From the NCBI GenBank assembly GCA_947632375.1, contig CANRPF010000003.1:1-64000 (forward strand): DNA of 64,000 nucleotides, given 5' to 3'. Both the position numbers and the translations under genes were made by a program. The notes under the pieces were generated by a model. That model worked only from the letters and a program-made list of their open reading frames with translations, was not told the DNA's origin and searched no databases. Origin of the DNA: an uncultured Bacilli bacterium. GTDB taxonomy: Bacteria; Bacillota_I; Bacilli_A; RF39; UBA660. Positions 25,962 to 35,799 of this stretch are shown here, piece by piece. Position 1 is the stretch's first letter; every line of letters begins with the position of its first letter.

Positions 25962-27189
25962 AGATGAAATTATAAAACTTATTAATGATTGTGAAAAAAA
26001 TGTAGAAAATGAATTTAATAACGTAGATAAAATATGTGAAATAAATACTTTTAAAATATTAGATGCTTTTAAAAAAAGCAAAGTAAGTGAAATACATTTT
26101 AATAGTACAACAGGATATGGTTATAATGATATAGGAAGAGATGTCATTGAAGAAGTTTATTCAAGTGTCTTTAAATCAGAATCAGCACTTGTTAGAAATC
26201 AATTTATTAGTGGTAGTCATGCATTAACTGTTGCATTTTTTGGAATTTTAAGACCAGGGGATACTTTTTTATGTATTAGTGGTACACCTTATGATACATT
26301 ACATGAAGTTATTGGTTTAACAGAAAATAAAAGTAGTTTAAAAAGCTTTAATATTAATTATGAACAAATTGATTTAATAAATGATGATTTTGATTATACA
26401 AAAATAGAAGAATATATAAAAATGAAAAAATATAAATTAATTCATATACAACGTAGTAAAGGATATAGTTTAAGAAAATCTATAACAATAGAAAAATTAA
26501 AAAAAGTTATAGAATTTATTAAATCTATTGATAAAGATATCATTATAATGATAGATAATTGTTATTGTGAATTAACAACAAATATTGAACCTATAGAAGT
26601 TGGAGCTGACATAGCTGTAGGATCTTTAATTAAAAATCTTGGAGCTGGTATAGCATCTAATGGAGCTTATATCGTTGGAAAAAAAGAGTTAGTAGAACTT
26701 TGTGCTGAAAGACTTACTCTTCCTGGAGAAGGTATGGAAGTAGGTCCTAGTTTAGGAGCAAATAAAGATATATTAAAAGGATTATTTTTTGCACCATCTG
26801 TAGTAGCAAGTAGTTTAAAAATTGCAATATTAACTAGTAAAGTAATGGAAAAATTAGGATATGATGTAGAACCTAAATATAATGATAAAAGATGTGATAT
26901 TGTACAAAATATAATTTTTAATAATGAACAAGATTTAATAAAATATTGTCAAGGAATTCAAAGTGGATCGCCAATTGATTCTAATGCACTTCCAATACCA
27001 ACAGATATGCCTGGTTATACTGATAAAATAATAATGGCGAGCGGATCATTTACACAAGGTAGTAGTATTGAAATTAGCTGTGATGGTCCAATAAGAGTTC
27101 CATATATAGCATACCAACAAGGAGGTTTAACTTACGAAAGTGGTAAATATGCTTTAATAGAAGTTGTTGATTATTTGTTAAATAAATAA
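25954..27189 (+). CDS. YnbB-like PLP-dependent enzyme (methionine gamma-lyase family, 'aluminum resistance')
   Basis: 411 residues. PLP fold type I. FNSTTGYGYNDIGRDVIEEV, SGSHALTVAFFG and the Schiff-base region VGSLIKNLGAG (Lys in SLIKN) are characteristic of the COG4100/YnbB family, which is related to cystathionine/methionine gamma-lyases. True reaction not known. The ATG at 25954 overlaps the SDR stop by eight bases, with GGGAG upstream, so translation is probably coupled. Confidence 0.9.
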   Translation: MNRDEIIKLINDCEKNVENEFNNVDKICEINTFKILDAFKKSKVSEIHFNSTTGYGYNDIGRDVIEEVYSSVFKSESALVRNQFISGSHALTVAFFGILRPGDTFLCISGTPYDTLHEVIGLTENKSSLKSFNINYEQIDLINDDFDYTKIEEYIKMKKYKLIHIQRSKGYSLRKSITIEKLKKVIEFIKSIDKDIIIMIDNCYCELTTNIEPIEVGADIAVGSLIKNLGAGIASNGAYIVGKKELVELCAERLTLPGEGMEVGPSLGANKDILKGLFFAPSVVASSLKIAILTSKVMEKLGYDVEPKYNDKRCDIVQNIIFNNEQDLIKYCQGIQSGSPIDSNALPIPTDMPGYTDKIIMASGSFTQGSSIEISCDGPIRVPYIAYQQGGLTYESGKYALIEVVDYLLNK

Positions 27190-27205
27190 GTAATATAGGC
27201 CAAAT

Positions 27206-27234
27206 TGATTTGAGAAATAAGTTATGGTATAATT
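27206..27234 (+). promoter_or_regulatory. Promoter upstream of the 27296 gene
   Basis: TTGATT (27206-27211) and TATAAT (27229-27234) with a 17-base spacer. Confidence 0.7.
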
Positions 27235-27295
27235 TCAAATACGCAAACGCGAAATTTTATACAATTATAAGATTTTTAATTTAGGAGGGGATAAT

Positions 27296-27778
27296 ATGTC
27301 AAAGGACACGAGTAAGAAAAGTGATAGAAAATATATATTATATATTGCTATTATAATTTTTGCTGCTTCGCTAACTACACTTGTTTATAGAGTAGGAGTT
27401 AGTTTTTATGAACGATATGTAACTTTTAAAGAAGAAAGAGAAAAGAAGCATCAAGAAGCAATGAATGCAGCTAATAAACAACAAGAAAAACAAAAATTAG
27501 ATTCATTTAATATGGAATATGAATTCTTGACAGGAACTCAAGTAAAGTATAGTGTAGAAAGCTTAATAGATAAAGCAATTACAAATAATACTAAAAATAA
27601 AGAACATCAAATAGAATTTATTTTTGATGAAAATAACTATGGAAAAGATATCGATAGTATTAAGAATATTAAAAAAAGTTTAAAAGATTTTAATGATTTT
27701 AATATACAATACTATGAAGTAACTCTTTCTTATGGAGAAGATGGTTATATTAATAGAATAACTATAGAAACTAAGTAG
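27296..27778 (+). CDS. Hypothetical single-pass membrane protein
   Basis: 160 residues: a basic N terminus, one membrane helix (about residues 15-33), a charged coiled-coil stretch (ERYVTFKEEREKKHQEAMNA) and a small C-terminal domain. Not recognised. AGGAGGGG precedes the ATG. It is followed 12 bases later by the LemA-like gene, so the two are probably one operon. Confidence 0.75.
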   Translation: MSKDTSKKSDRKYILYIAIIIFAASLTTLVYRVGVSFYERYVTFKEEREKKHQEAMNAANKQQEKQKLDSFNMEYEFLTGTQVKYSVESLIDKAITNNTKNKEHQIEFIFDENNYGKDIDSIKNIKKSLKDFNDFNIQYYEVTLSYGEDGYINRITIETK

Positions 27779-27789
27779 GGAGGTTAATT

Positions 27790-28329
27790 ATGTTAATTAA
27801 TATAATTTTATTTATTGTCATCATATTATCTGGTTATTTAATAGTTACTTACAATAAATTTGTAAGAGCTAATAATTATGTAAAACAAAAAGCATCATCT
27901 ATAGACGTTTTACTTAATCAAAGATTTGAATTATTACCAAATTTAATAGAAACAGTAAAAGGGTATTCAAAACATGAAACTTCAACTTTTGAAAAATTAA
28001 CTAAATTAAGAAGTACATATAATAATTCTGATTTTAGTGTTAATCAAACCAATAAGATTGATAAAGAATTTGTAAAACTTTTTGCATTAGTTGAAAGTTA
28101 TCCTGAATTAAAAGCAAATGAAAATTTTTTGGATTTACAAGCTAGTTTAAAAGAAATAGAAAACAAATTAAGTATAGCAAGAATGAATTATAACGATGCT
28201 ACAACTTATTATAATAATAAAGTAGAATCTGTACCATCTAATATTGTTGCAAAAATATTTAGATTTGAACATAAAGATTTATTTACAATAGATGATAGTA
28301 AAAAAGAAAATATTAAAGTTTCTTTATAA
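27790..28329 (+). CDS. LemA family protein
   Basis: 179 residues. One N-terminal helix, then the LemA core: YNKFVRANNYVKQKASSIDV, LLNQRFELLPNLIETVKGYS and the ENKLSIARMNYNDATTYYNN segment near the end. LemA proteins are small membrane proteins of unclear function, often exposed at the surface with a helical bundle. Its stop touches the left copy of the IS target duplication. Confidence 0.92.
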   Translation: MLINIILFIVIILSGYLIVTYNKFVRANNYVKQKASSIDVLLNQRFELLPNLIETVKGYSKHETSTFEKLTKLRSTYNNSDFSVNQTNKIDKEFVKLFALVESYPELKANENFLDLQASLKEIENKLSIARMNYNDATTYYNNKVESVPSNIVAKIFRFEHKDLFTIDDSKKENIKVSL

Positions 28330-28347
28330 AAAATAAAAATAGTTGAT
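28329..28347 (+). repeat. Left copy of 19-bp direct repeat flanking the IS
   Basis: AAAAATAAAAATAGTTGAT, identical to 29793-29811. Read as the target-site duplication. The repeat plus the following TTTTATT forms an imperfect inverted repeat, as if the original target was a terminator behind the LemA gene. Confidence 0.75.
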
Positions 28348-28419
28348 AATTAAAAAGTCAAGTGCAACTTTTTAGAATAATCAATAATAAACAATTAATG
28401 CGATTTTATGCCGAGAAAA

Positions 28420-28544
28420 CTTTTGACATTTGGTGGTTTATGATAAAATGAAAAAGAAGTGAAAGAACGAAAAGAAGCGAAGCGAAATGCAGACGATTCA
28501 GCAATCGTTCTTTTTTCATAAAAACCGGAACCAAATATCAAAAG
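28420..28544. other. Large three-tier hairpin in the non-coding end of the IS
   Basis: Outer arms 28420-28434 and 28530-28544 pair at 14 of 15 positions. A second arm (28435-28443 with 28516-28526) and an inner ten-base stem (28461-28470 with 28505-28514) nest inside. The inner stem is followed by a T run on the plus strand, so a short plus-strand RNA could end here. No protein is apparent. Confidence 0.55.
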
Positions 28545-28563
28545 GAAATTGGAATAAAGAGCA

Positions 28564-29698
28564 TTAAAAACAATTAATCTTTTCTTGTAATTTATAAATT
28601 TTATTAATTATATTTTTATCATTAAATTCTTCGATTAAAGCTTCAAGAGGTGTTTTATAATTAAGAATTTTCCTTGGATAATTTCATCCAATTTGCGATA
28701 TCATTAATTTGTTTAAAAGAATAATTTTCAATTAAAGAACCTTTAGGAATAAAATAACGAATCATACTATTACTTTTTTCATTGGTACCTTTTTCACCAG
28801 AACAATAAGGATGACAAAAATAAATTTGTGTTTTAGTACCTTTAATAATATCTAAAAAATGAGAAAATTCTGAACCATTATCAGTAGTGAGAGATTTAAA
28901 AAAATTATTGTAATTGGATTTCATGAAATTTTTAATTTGATTAAATTTATTAACAACTTCATCAGCAGTCTTATATTTCAATTTAAATATAATTTCAAAT
29001 CTGGTTTTTCTTTCGGTTAAAGTCATTAAACATTCATGTTTTCCTCTTTTTCTACCTAATACAGTATCAAGTTCAAAATTACCAAAAATAAGACGATTTT
29101 CAATCTCATCAGGCCTATTGTCAATAGAATATGGTAATTTATTTTCAGATATGTTTTTTTCTTCATGATATTCATATTTAGAGTTATATTTCATTCTTCT
29201 TGTATCTTCTAACTTAACATCAATAATATGATATCTAATCGCATTATAAATAGTAGGTACGGTAATATGAGTAAAGCCATCTCGATCAAAAATATTATGT
29301 TTTTCCATATAACCAACAATGACATCAGGAGACCATTTATCAATTTTAATTTTATTTTCAATATATTTAGCCATTTTAGGAAATTTTCTTAAAACATATT
29401 CACCTTTAGATAAACCACGTTTAAAAATATAGTCATTATGAGCATCAGTAGCATTATAAGGTTTATTTTTAATGTTACCTGTTCTAATCATAATTTTAGA
29501 TTTAATACGAAATCTTAATTCTCTAGAAATAGTCGATTTATGAACACCAAGATAATTGGCGATGTAAGTGTTATTAAATTTTCTTTTACCAGATTCATCT
29601 TTTTGATTAACTAAGGCATCAATTTTACATCAATCCTCCTTTGTTAAGTGCTTGTATTGATTTTCTTTCAATTTTATAGTATTATTTGCTTTAGACAT
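28564..29698 (-). pseudogene. IS30 transposase, interrupted by a stop and a frameshift
   Basis: Reading from ATG 29698 the protein starts MSKANNTIKLKENQYKHLTK and meets TGA at codon 23 where family members usually have Arg (HLTxEER). The frame then runs through the HTH (NYLGVHKSTISREL) and the DDE core: DTVLGRK (first D), TTDNGSEF (second D) and EKSNSMIRYFIP (E). Near 28680 a one-base insertion shifts the frame, so the end reads KLSKENS and stops; the other frame gives NYPRKILNYKTPLEALIEEF as expected and ends at 28564. Probably inactive unless recoded. Confidence 0.85.
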
Positions 29699-29792
29699 AT
29701 GAATTTTCCTTTCTTTTTCAGCGAAAAGATATTATAGATTATTCATATGTCTTTTTCAATGTTGTTTTGTTGCACTTCATTTTTAAATTAAC

Positions 29793-29811
29793 AAAAATAA
29801 AAATAGTTGAT
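29793..29811 (+). repeat. Right copy of the 19-bp direct repeat
   Basis: Identical to 28329-28347; see the left copy. Confidence 0.75.
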
Positions 29812-29905
29812 TTTATTAATTTATTTGTATATAATACTTATGAAAGTTATTTCTTGGTTTTGACTTTCTCCAAATCAATACTAGGTTATAACGGATAAAA
29901 AAGTT
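29812..29905 (+). promoter_or_regulatory. Promoter and probable S15 leader of rpsO
   Basis: A TATAAT box lies near 29831, followed by about 70 transcribed bases that can pair (TTGGTTT with AAATCAA, G-T allowed). Position suggests the autoregulatory leader that many rpsO mRNAs carry; I recognise no exact consensus. The IS sits just upstream, so read-through from the LemA operon is changed. Confidence 0.45.
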
Positions 29906-29917
29906 AGGAGGATTTTT

Positions 29918-30187
29918 ATGGCTGTTACAAAAGAAAGAAAAGCAGAATTAGTTAAAACATATGGTAAAAATGAACATGATAGCGGGGCTACAGAAGTTCA
30001 AATTGCAATTTTAACTGATGAAATAAATGATTTAACTGAACATTTAAAAGTTCATAAACATGATTTTCATTCTAAACGTGGACTTTTAAAAAAAGTTGGT
30101 AAGAGACGTAGTTTACTAGATTATTTAAAAGAAACTAATGTTGTATCTTATCGTGAATTAATAAAAAAATTAAATATAAGAAAGTAG
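29918..30187 (+). CDS. rpsO: 30S ribosomal protein uS15
   Basis: 89 residues, standard length. Characteristic [40 protein letters not shown] and LLDYLKETN. Binds 16S rRNA and nucleates the platform. TTAGGAGGA precedes the ATG. Followed by a terminator and pnp, the common order. Confidence 0.98.
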   Translation: MAVTKERKAELVKTYGKNEHDSGATEVQIAILTDEINDLTEHLKVHKHDFHSKRGLLKKVGKRRSLLDYLKETNVVSYRELIKKLNIRK

Positions 30188-30213
30188 GCACTTTATTTTT
30201 AGTGTCTTTTTTT
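30186..30213 (+). terminator. Terminator between rpsO and pnp
   Basis: Seven-base stem AGGCACT with AGTGTCT (one G-T pair) and a seven-T run. It overlaps the rpsO stop and probably lets only part of the transcription reach pnp. Confidence 0.75.
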
Positions 30214-30227
30214 ATGGAGTGTGTAAA

Positions 30228-32384
30228 ATGAATAAAGAAGTATTTGAATTAGATTTTTTAGGTAGAAAGTTAACTGTTGAACATGGAGAACTTGCAAAAC
30301 AAAGTAATGGAGCAGTATTAGTTAGATATGGTGATACCGTTATTCTATCAACAGCAGTTATGAGTAATACTGTAATAGATGCAGATTTTTTTCCACTAAC
30401 AGTTGTATATAATGAAAAATTATATTCTGTTGGTAAAATACCTGGAGGTTTTATTAAAAGAGAAGGCCGTCCAAGTGAAAATGCAACATTAGCAGCACGT
30501 TTAATTGATAGACCAATTAGACCTATGTTTGATGAAAATTTTAGAAATGAAGTACAAGTCATAAATACAGTTCTATCAGTTGATCCTGATAATAGTCCAG
30601 AGATGACTGCATTATTTGGCTCAAGTTTAGCTTTAGGAATATCAAATATTCCGTTTGATGGTCCTGTCGCTGGTGTTATAGTAGGAAAAATAGGGAAGAA
30701 ATTTATTATTAATCCAACAAGTGAAGAAATAGAAGAGTGTGAATTAACATTAACTGTCGCAGGTACAGAAGATGATATATGTATGATTGAAGCCGGCGCA
30801 AAACAAGTTAGTGAAGAAGTAATGTTAGATGCATTAGAATATGGACAAAAAGCAATTAAGAAATTATGTAAATTTCAAAAAAAAATAATAAAAGCTATAG
30901 GTGCTGAAAAAGTTCAAGTTGAATTAGCTCATATTAGTGAAGAATTAACTGAGGCTGTATCAGAATATGCAACTAAAGATATGCTAGCTGCTATTCAAAT
31001 AAAAGATAAGTTAGAAAAATATGCAAAAATTGATGAAGTAAAAGAAAATACAGTAAGCCATTTTGAAGAAATATATAAAGATGATGAAAATAAAGAATCT
31101 ATATTAAAAGATGTAAAAAAACTTACTGATATGATAGAAGCTAACGAAGTTAGAAGATTAATAACTGAAGAAAAAATAAGACCAGATGGTAGAAAAATGG
31201 ATGAAATTAGACCATTAAGTGCAAGTATAGATTTATTGCCTCGTTGTCATGGTTCAGCTTTATTTACTCGTGGACAAACACAAGCTTTATCAACAACAAC
31301 ACTTGGTGCAATAGGAGAACATCAAATTTTAGATGGTTTAGGTATAGAAGATACTAAAAGGTTTATGCTACATTATAATTTCCCTGCATTTAGTGTAGGA
31401 GAAACAGGAAGATATGGAAGTCCTGGTAGAAGAGAAATCGGACATGGAGCATTAGGTGAAAGAGCTTTATTACAAGTAATACCAAGTGAAGAGGAATTTC
31501 CTTATACAATTCGTGTAGTAAGTGAAATTCTTGAAAGTAATGGTAGTAGTAGTCAAGCAAGTATTTGTGCTGGATGTTTAAGTTTGATGGCTGCAGGAGT
31601 ACCAATTAAAGCACCTGTCGCTGGTATAGCTATGGGACTTATTACAAAAGATGATAAATATACAATTTTGACTGATATTCAAGGATTAGAAGATCATATG
31701 GGAGATATGGATTTTAAAGTAGCAGGTACTAAAGATGGAATAACAGCACTACAAATGGATATAAAAATTAAAGGAGTTACAAGAGAAATTCTAAAAGAAG
31801 CTCTTAGTCAAGCTAAAAAAGCAAGATTACAAATTTTAGATTTAATGACAGGTATAATAAGCGAACCTCGTAAAGAACTTAGTCCTTATGCTCCAAAAAT
31901 AAAAATGATTAATATTGATCCAGAAAAAATTAAAGATGTAATTGGCCGTGGTGGCGAAATGATTACAAAGATAATACTTGAAGCTAGCCATGTTAAAACA
32001 GTTAATGATAAAGATGCTGTTAAAGTTGATTTAGAAGATGATGGTAGAGTTATAGTTTATCATACTGATCAAGCAATTATTGATAAAACTATTGAAATGA
32101 TAGAGAATGTAGTTAAAGTTGTAGAAACAGGAAAAGTTTATAATGGTAAAGTTGTCAAAATTGAAGATTTTGGATGCTTTGTAGAGTTATGGCCTGGTTG
32201 TGAAGGATTAGTACATGTATCTCAATTAGATTATAAAAGAGTTGAAAAACCAAGCGATATGCTTAAAGTTGGAGATTCAATTGTTGTAAAAGCTTTGGGT
32301 TATGACAATCGTGGAAGACTTAACTTATCTAGAAAAGAAGCTTTACCTAAACCAAAAAAGAATGAAGATAAAAAAGATGAATAG
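30228..32384 (+). CDS. pnp: Polyribonucleotide nucleotidyltransferase
   Basis: 718 residues. Phosphorolytic 3'-5' exoribonuclease of the mRNA decay machinery. Two RNase PH domains (with [20 protein letters not shown] in the first; [20 protein letters not shown] and [13 protein letters not shown] in the second), KH domain ([10 protein letters not shown]) and S1 domain ([20 protein letters not shown]). ATG 30228 follows TGGAGTG; a GTG at 30219 is in frame but has no site. Confidence 0.97.
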   Translation: MNKEVFELDFLGRKLTVEHGELAKQSNGAVLVRYGDTVILSTAVMSNTVIDADFFPLTVVYNEKLYSVGKIPGGFIKREGRPSENATLAARLIDRPIRPMFDENFRNEVQVINTVLSVDPDNSPEMTALFGSSLALGISNIPFDGPVAGVIVGKIGKKFIINPTSEEIEECELTLTVAGTEDDICMIEAGAKQVSEEVMLDALEYGQKAIKKLCKFQKKIIKAIGAEKVQVELAHISEELTEAVSEYATKDMLAAIQIKDKLEKYAKIDEVKENTVSHFEEIYKDDENKESILKDVKKLTDMIEANEVRRLITEEKIRPDGRKMDEIRPLSASIDLLPRCHGSALFTRGQTQALSTTTLGAIGEHQILDGLGIEDTKRFMLHYNFPAFSVGETGRYGSPGRREIGHGALGERALLQVIPSEEEFPYTIRVVSEILESNGSSSQASICAGCLSLMAAGVPIKAPVAGIAMGLITKDDKYTILTDIQGLEDHMGDMDFKVAGTKDGITALQMDIKIKGVTREILKEALSQAKKARLQILDLMTGIISEPRKELSPYAPKIKMINIDPEKIKDVIGRGGEMITKIILEASHVKTVNDKDAVKVDLEDDGRVIVYHTDQAIIDKTIEMIENVVKVVETGKVYNGKVVKIEDFGCFVELWPGCEGLVHVSQLDYKRVEKPSDMLKVGDSIVVKALGYDNRGRLNLSRKEALPKPKKNEDKKDE

Positions 32385-32631
32385 AGAAGTAAAAGCAGGA
32401 GAAATATATAGACATTTTAAAGGATTTAAAGCATTTGTAATAACAATAGCAAAGCATAGTGAAACAAATGAAGATTTAGTAATATATCGTTGTACAAACG
32501 ATAATTGTGATAATAATTCTAATCATGAAGAAGGCATATATGCAAGACCTTTAAATATGTTCTTAAGTGAAGTAGATCATGAAAAATATCCTGATGTTAA
32601 ACAAAAATATAGATTTGAAAAAATTAAATGA
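32377..32631 (+). CDS. DUF1653-type small protein
   Basis: 84 residues. [44 protein letters not shown] and [17 protein letters not shown] match the DUF1653 family, whose function is not known. ATG 32377 overlaps the pnp stop by eight bases (ATGAATAG), like the pair at 25954, suggesting coupling. A terminator follows. Confidence 0.8.
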   Translation: MNREVKAGEIYRHFKGFKAFVITIAKHSETNEDLVIYRCTNDNCDNNSNHEEGIYARPLNMFLSEVDHEKYPDVKQKYRFEKIK

Positions 32632-32660
32632 GTTTATAATAAACTTTTTCACGAGAATTT

Positions 32661-32704
32661 AAAAAGAGTAAAACGAAGTAATAGTTATTAAACTCTTTTT
32701 TTTT
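32661..32704 (+). terminator. Terminator after the pnp unit
   Basis: Nine-base stem AAAAAGAGT with ACTCTTTTT around a 22-base loop, then further T. Confidence 0.75.
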
Positions 32705-32717
32705 CATAAAATTTAAT

Positions 32718-33332
32718 ATGAATAATTACGTAATTAATATAATGAATAAATATGGTTATATAGGTATACTATTTTTAATTACTATAGAAAACATATTTCC
32801 TCCTATACCTAGTGAAGTAATATTAACATTAGGTGGCTTTATGACTAGTCAAAATGGTGTTAATATGAATATATTTGGAGTAGTACTTTATTCTACATTA
32901 GGTTCTATGATAGGTGCAATTATTTTATACTTTATAGGTTATATTTTTAATAAAGATAGATTAATAAAAATAGTAAGAAGTAAATTAGGAAAAGTATTAC
33001 ATTTAAAAGAAGAAAATATTATTAAATCATATAATAATTTTAATAATAATGGATATATTACTGTATTATATTCTAGATTTATACCTATAGTTAGAAGTTT
33101 AATATCTATACCAGCAGGTATGAATAAAATGAAATTTTCAATATTTTTAATTTATACTTTAATAGGTTCTGTAATATGGAATATAGTATTAGTTACTTTA
33201 GGTAAAATAGTTGGAGAAAACTATATGTTAGTCGCTAAAATATTTAGCAAATATTCTAAATTAATATTAATTCTTATAATAATATGTATAATATATAAGT
33301 TAATAAAAAGACATTTTAATAAATTTATGTGA
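32718..33332 (+). CDS. DedA family membrane protein
   Basis: 204 residues. Pattern ENIFPPIPSEVILTLGGFM at the N terminus, the conserved Arg-rich segment YSRFIPIVRSLISIPAGMNK, and four to five membrane helices identify a DedA/SNARE-associated protein. Relatives help recycle undecaprenyl phosphate or other lipids across the membrane. No strong ribosome binding site is seen before the ATG. Confidence 0.93.
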   Translation: MNNYVINIMNKYGYIGILFLITIENIFPPIPSEVILTLGGFMTSQNGVNMNIFGVVLYSTLGSMIGAIILYFIGYIFNKDRLIKIVRSKLGKVLHLKEENIIKSYNNFNNNGYITVLYSRFIPIVRSLISIPAGMNKMKFSIFLIYTLIGSVIWNIVLVTLGKIVGENYMLVAKIFSKYSKLILILIIICIIYKLIKRHFNKFM

Positions 33333-33355
33333 TAGACTAATATAGGTGAATTAAT

Positions 33356-34060
33356 ATGGATTTTAATAAGAAATGGAATAAAAAAACGTATGAAGAATAT
33401 ATAAATTATTTAAAATCATTAGAAGATATAAAGTATAAAAAATTTAATAGTGGAATAGTTAAAACTAAATTAAATATGATAGGTATAAAGATACCTATAT
33501 TAAGAAAAATTTCTAAAAAAATTATAAAAGGAGATATAGATAATTATTTTAAATTTAATAATTTTAAATATTATGAAGAAGTTATTATATATGCATTAGT
33601 TTTATCATATTCAGAAAAAAACTTTAAATATATAAATATTTTAATTGATAATATAGATAATTGGGCAGTATGTGATATTTTGTGCTCTAGTTTAAAATTT
33701 ATAAATAATAATAAAAGATTTTATTTTAATTATTTTAAAAAATTAATAGACTTAAAAAAAGAATATCAAACAAGAATAAGTATAGTAGTAATGTTAAACT
33801 ACTATTTATGTGATGAATATATAGATGATGTTTTAAATATAGTATCATCTATAGATACTGAATATTATTATATAAATATGGCAATAAGTTGGCTTTTATG
33901 TACCGCTACTTATAAATATAAAACAAAAGTAATAAATATATTATCAACTAAAAAATTAAATAAATTTGTACAAAACCAAACTATTTCTAAAATACAAGAT
34001 TCATATAGAATTGAAAAACAAATAAAAGAAAAAGTAAAACTTTATAGAATAACTAACTAA
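33356..34060 (+). CDS. AlkD-like DNA alkylation repair protein
   Basis: 234 residues, all-helical HEAT-like repeats. The start SLEDIKYKKFNSGIVKTKLNMIGIKIPILR and DNWAVCDILCSSLKF with the Trp-Asp pair, then MAISWLLC, are typical of AlkD/AlkC glycosylases that remove alkylated bases. AGGTGAATTAAT precedes the ATG. Probably transcribed with the DedA gene 23 bases upstream. Confidence 0.85.
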   Translation: MDFNKKWNKKTYEEYINYLKSLEDIKYKKFNSGIVKTKLNMIGIKIPILRKISKKIIKGDIDNYFKFNNFKYYEEVIIYALVLSYSEKNFKYINILIDNIDNWAVCDILCSSLKFINNNKRFYFNYFKKLIDLKKEYQTRISIVVMLNYYLCDEYIDDVLNIVSSIDTEYYYINMAISWLLCTATYKYKTKVINILSTKKLNKFVQNQTISKIQDSYRIEKQIKEKVKLYRITN

Positions 34061-34074
34061 ATTAAAAAAATAAC

Positions 34075-34103
34075 TTTAAATTAATTATTTAATTTTGTAT
34101 AAT
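34075..34103 (+). promoter_or_regulatory. Promoter of the cysteine desulfurase gene
   Basis: TTTAAA (34075-34080) and TATAAT (34098-34103), 17-base spacer. Confidence 0.6.
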
Positions 34104-34123
34104 TAAAAATAGGTGGTAATAAA

Positions 34124-35248
34124 ATGATATATTTAGATTATTCTGCAACGACACCTGTATTGCCAGAAGTATTAGATAGTTATAATAAAGTTACAACTGA
34201 TTTCTTTGGAAATCCAAATAGTTTACATTCGCTTGGTATTAAATCTAATGATTTATTAAATAATGCAATTAACCAAGTAAGTGAATTATTAAACGTTAAT
34301 AATGAAGAGATAACTTTTACAAGTGGTGCAACTGAAAGCAATAATATAGCTTTAATAGGTACAGCAATTGCTAATAAAAATAAAGGTAACCATATAATAG
34401 TTTCTAAATTAGAACATCCAAGTATATATAATATTTGTGATTATTTAAAAACAATAGGTTTTGATATAAGTTATGTTGATAATACAGAAGAAGGAGTAAT
34501 TGACTTTGAAGATTTAAAAAAGAAAATAAAAGATACAACTATATTAATAAGTATTTGTGCTGTAAATAGTGAAACAGGTATAAGACAACCCTTAAGAACT
34601 ATAAGACAAGTAATAAATAAATGTAATAATAAAATTATTCTTCATTCAGATATAACTCAAGCTTTAGGTAAAGTTCAAATAAATTTTAATGATTTTGATT
34701 TAGCAAGTGCAAGTGGTCATAAAATTTATGCACCTAAAGGTATAGGATTATTTTATAAAAAGAAGGGAATAAAATGTACTCCTCTTTTATATGGAAGTGG
34801 AAATATATATCATCCTGGAACTCCATCTTTAGCACTTATAGTTAGTTTCTCTAAAGCCTTGAGAATTTCTTTACATGAACTTAGCAAAAAAACAGATATT
34901 GTAACAAAATGGAATGAAAAAATATTAAATAATTTTAAAAAAATAGAAGGAATAAAAATTAATCATAGTAAATATTCTATTCCTCATATAATTAATATAA
35001 GTTTAATGGATATAAAACCAGAAACATTTATACATGCAATGGAAAGACATGAAATATATATATCTAGCAATACAGCTTGTAGTAGCAATAAATTATCTAC
35101 AAGTGTAATGGCTTTATATAATGATAAAAAAAGAGCTGAAACTACAATAAGAATAAGTTTATCTTGTCTAACTAAATTAGAAGAAATAAATGTATTTATT
35201 AATGCCTTTAATGGTGTATATGAAAAACTACATTCTTTAAATGATTAG
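34124..35248 (+). CDS. Cysteine desulfurase (NifS/IscS type)
   Basis: 374 residues. PLP enzyme that takes sulfur from cysteine. SGATESNNIAL binds phosphate, Lys200 in SASGHKIYAPKG is the Schiff-base residue, and Cys319 in SSNTACSSNK is the persulfide carrier on a short loop. No Fe-S scaffold is adjacent; the likely sulfur acceptor in this window is ThiI (58852), for 4-thiouridine in tRNA. AGGTGGTAAT precedes the ATG. Confidence 0.95.
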   Translation: MIYLDYSATTPVLPEVLDSYNKVTTDFFGNPNSLHSLGIKSNDLLNNAINQVSELLNVNNEEITFTSGATESNNIALIGTAIANKNKGNHIIVSKLEHPSIYNICDYLKTIGFDISYVDNTEEGVIDFEDLKKKIKDTTILISICAVNSETGIRQPLRTIRQVINKCNNKIILHSDITQALGKVQINFNDFDLASASGHKIYAPKGIGLFYKKKGIKCTPLLYGSGNIYHPGTPSLALIVSFSKALRISLHELSKKTDIVTKWNEKILNNFKKIEGIKINHSKYSIPHIINISLMDIKPETFIHAMERHEIYISSNTACSSNKLSTSVMALYNDKKRAETTIRISLSCLTKLEEINVFINAFNGVYEKLHSLND

Positions 35249-35258
35249 AATGTAGTTT
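35225..35258. terminator. Bidirectional terminator between convergent genes
   Basis: Eleven-base perfect stem AAACTACATTC (35225-35235) with GAATGTAGTTT (35248-35258). Overlaps the end of the desulfurase gene and serves the minus-strand gene ending at 35259. Confidence 0.85.
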
Positions 35259-35672
35259 CTAAATAAACAAATTTTCATAATATTTAATATCATATTCACT
35301 TTGTATGATGCATAAATCATTTTTTTGTTTAAAACTATGAAATATTTTATTTGAATTTAATATGAATGGTTGGGAATATCCATTTGAAAAATTAATTATA
35401 ATACTTTCAATATTTTTTTCATTTTTTATTAAATTAAATGCATTTTCACTTAATAAATTATTAGCTAAATTATATTCTATTATTTTATTTTTAAGTTTAA
35501 TCATAAAGAAATTACCAATTAAAGAATTATCATATATTTTATTATATGGTATTTCATCACCATTATCATCTATATTTGAAATATATAAATTACTAAACAT
35601 ATTTTTATCTGCTAATATTGTTTTATTATTTTCTAAATTTATAATTATATTTTTTATTCCCCCATTGTTCAT
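35259..35672 (-). CDS. Hypothetical protein, 137 residues
   Basis: Not recognised. Soluble, acidic, Asn/Ile-rich, no signal or membrane segment. AAGGTGATGAT before the ATG supports translation. It stands alone on the minus strand between the desulfurase gene and tRNA-Arg. Confidence 0.65.
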   Translation of the reverse strand: MNNGGIKNIIINLENNKTILADKNMFSNLYISNIDDNGDEIPYNKIYDNSLIGNFFMIKLKNKIIEYNLANNLLSENAFNLIKNEKNIESIIINFSNGYSQPFILNSNKIFHSFKQKNDLCIIQSEYDIKYYENLFI

Positions 35673-35799
35673 ATCATCACCTTAATATAATTATAAAACA
35701 AATAATGTTTTTTTGTCTATAAATTTATAGAATTATTATAAAAAAATAGGGCTTTATTTTTTTTTATATTATGATATAATATGATAGTATTTTAATTAT

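Larger units (their letters stand above)
28348..29792 (-). mobile_element. IS30-family insertion sequence (IS1630-like), decayed
   Basis: About 1445 bases bounded by a 19-bp direct repeat. Both ends carry related inverted sequences sharing AAGTGCAAC (28360-28368, and 29777-29769 on the minus strand). One transposase gene fills most of it, and about 215 bases at the left end are non-coding with a large hairpin. The long duplication matches the behaviour known for IS1630 of Mycoplasma fermentans, which duplicates 19-26 bp. Confidence 0.8.

Noticed and set aside
28421..28450. Promoter TTGACA...TAAAAT inside the IS hairpin
   Set aside because: Spacer is only 15 bases and the bases are needed for the stem; not listed as a promoter.
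30212..30562. 116-codon minus frame over the pnp start
   Set aside because: Antisense shadow of pnp.
35362..35685. 107-codon plus frame
   Set aside because: Antisense to the 35259-35672 gene, which has a clear SD; this frame has none.
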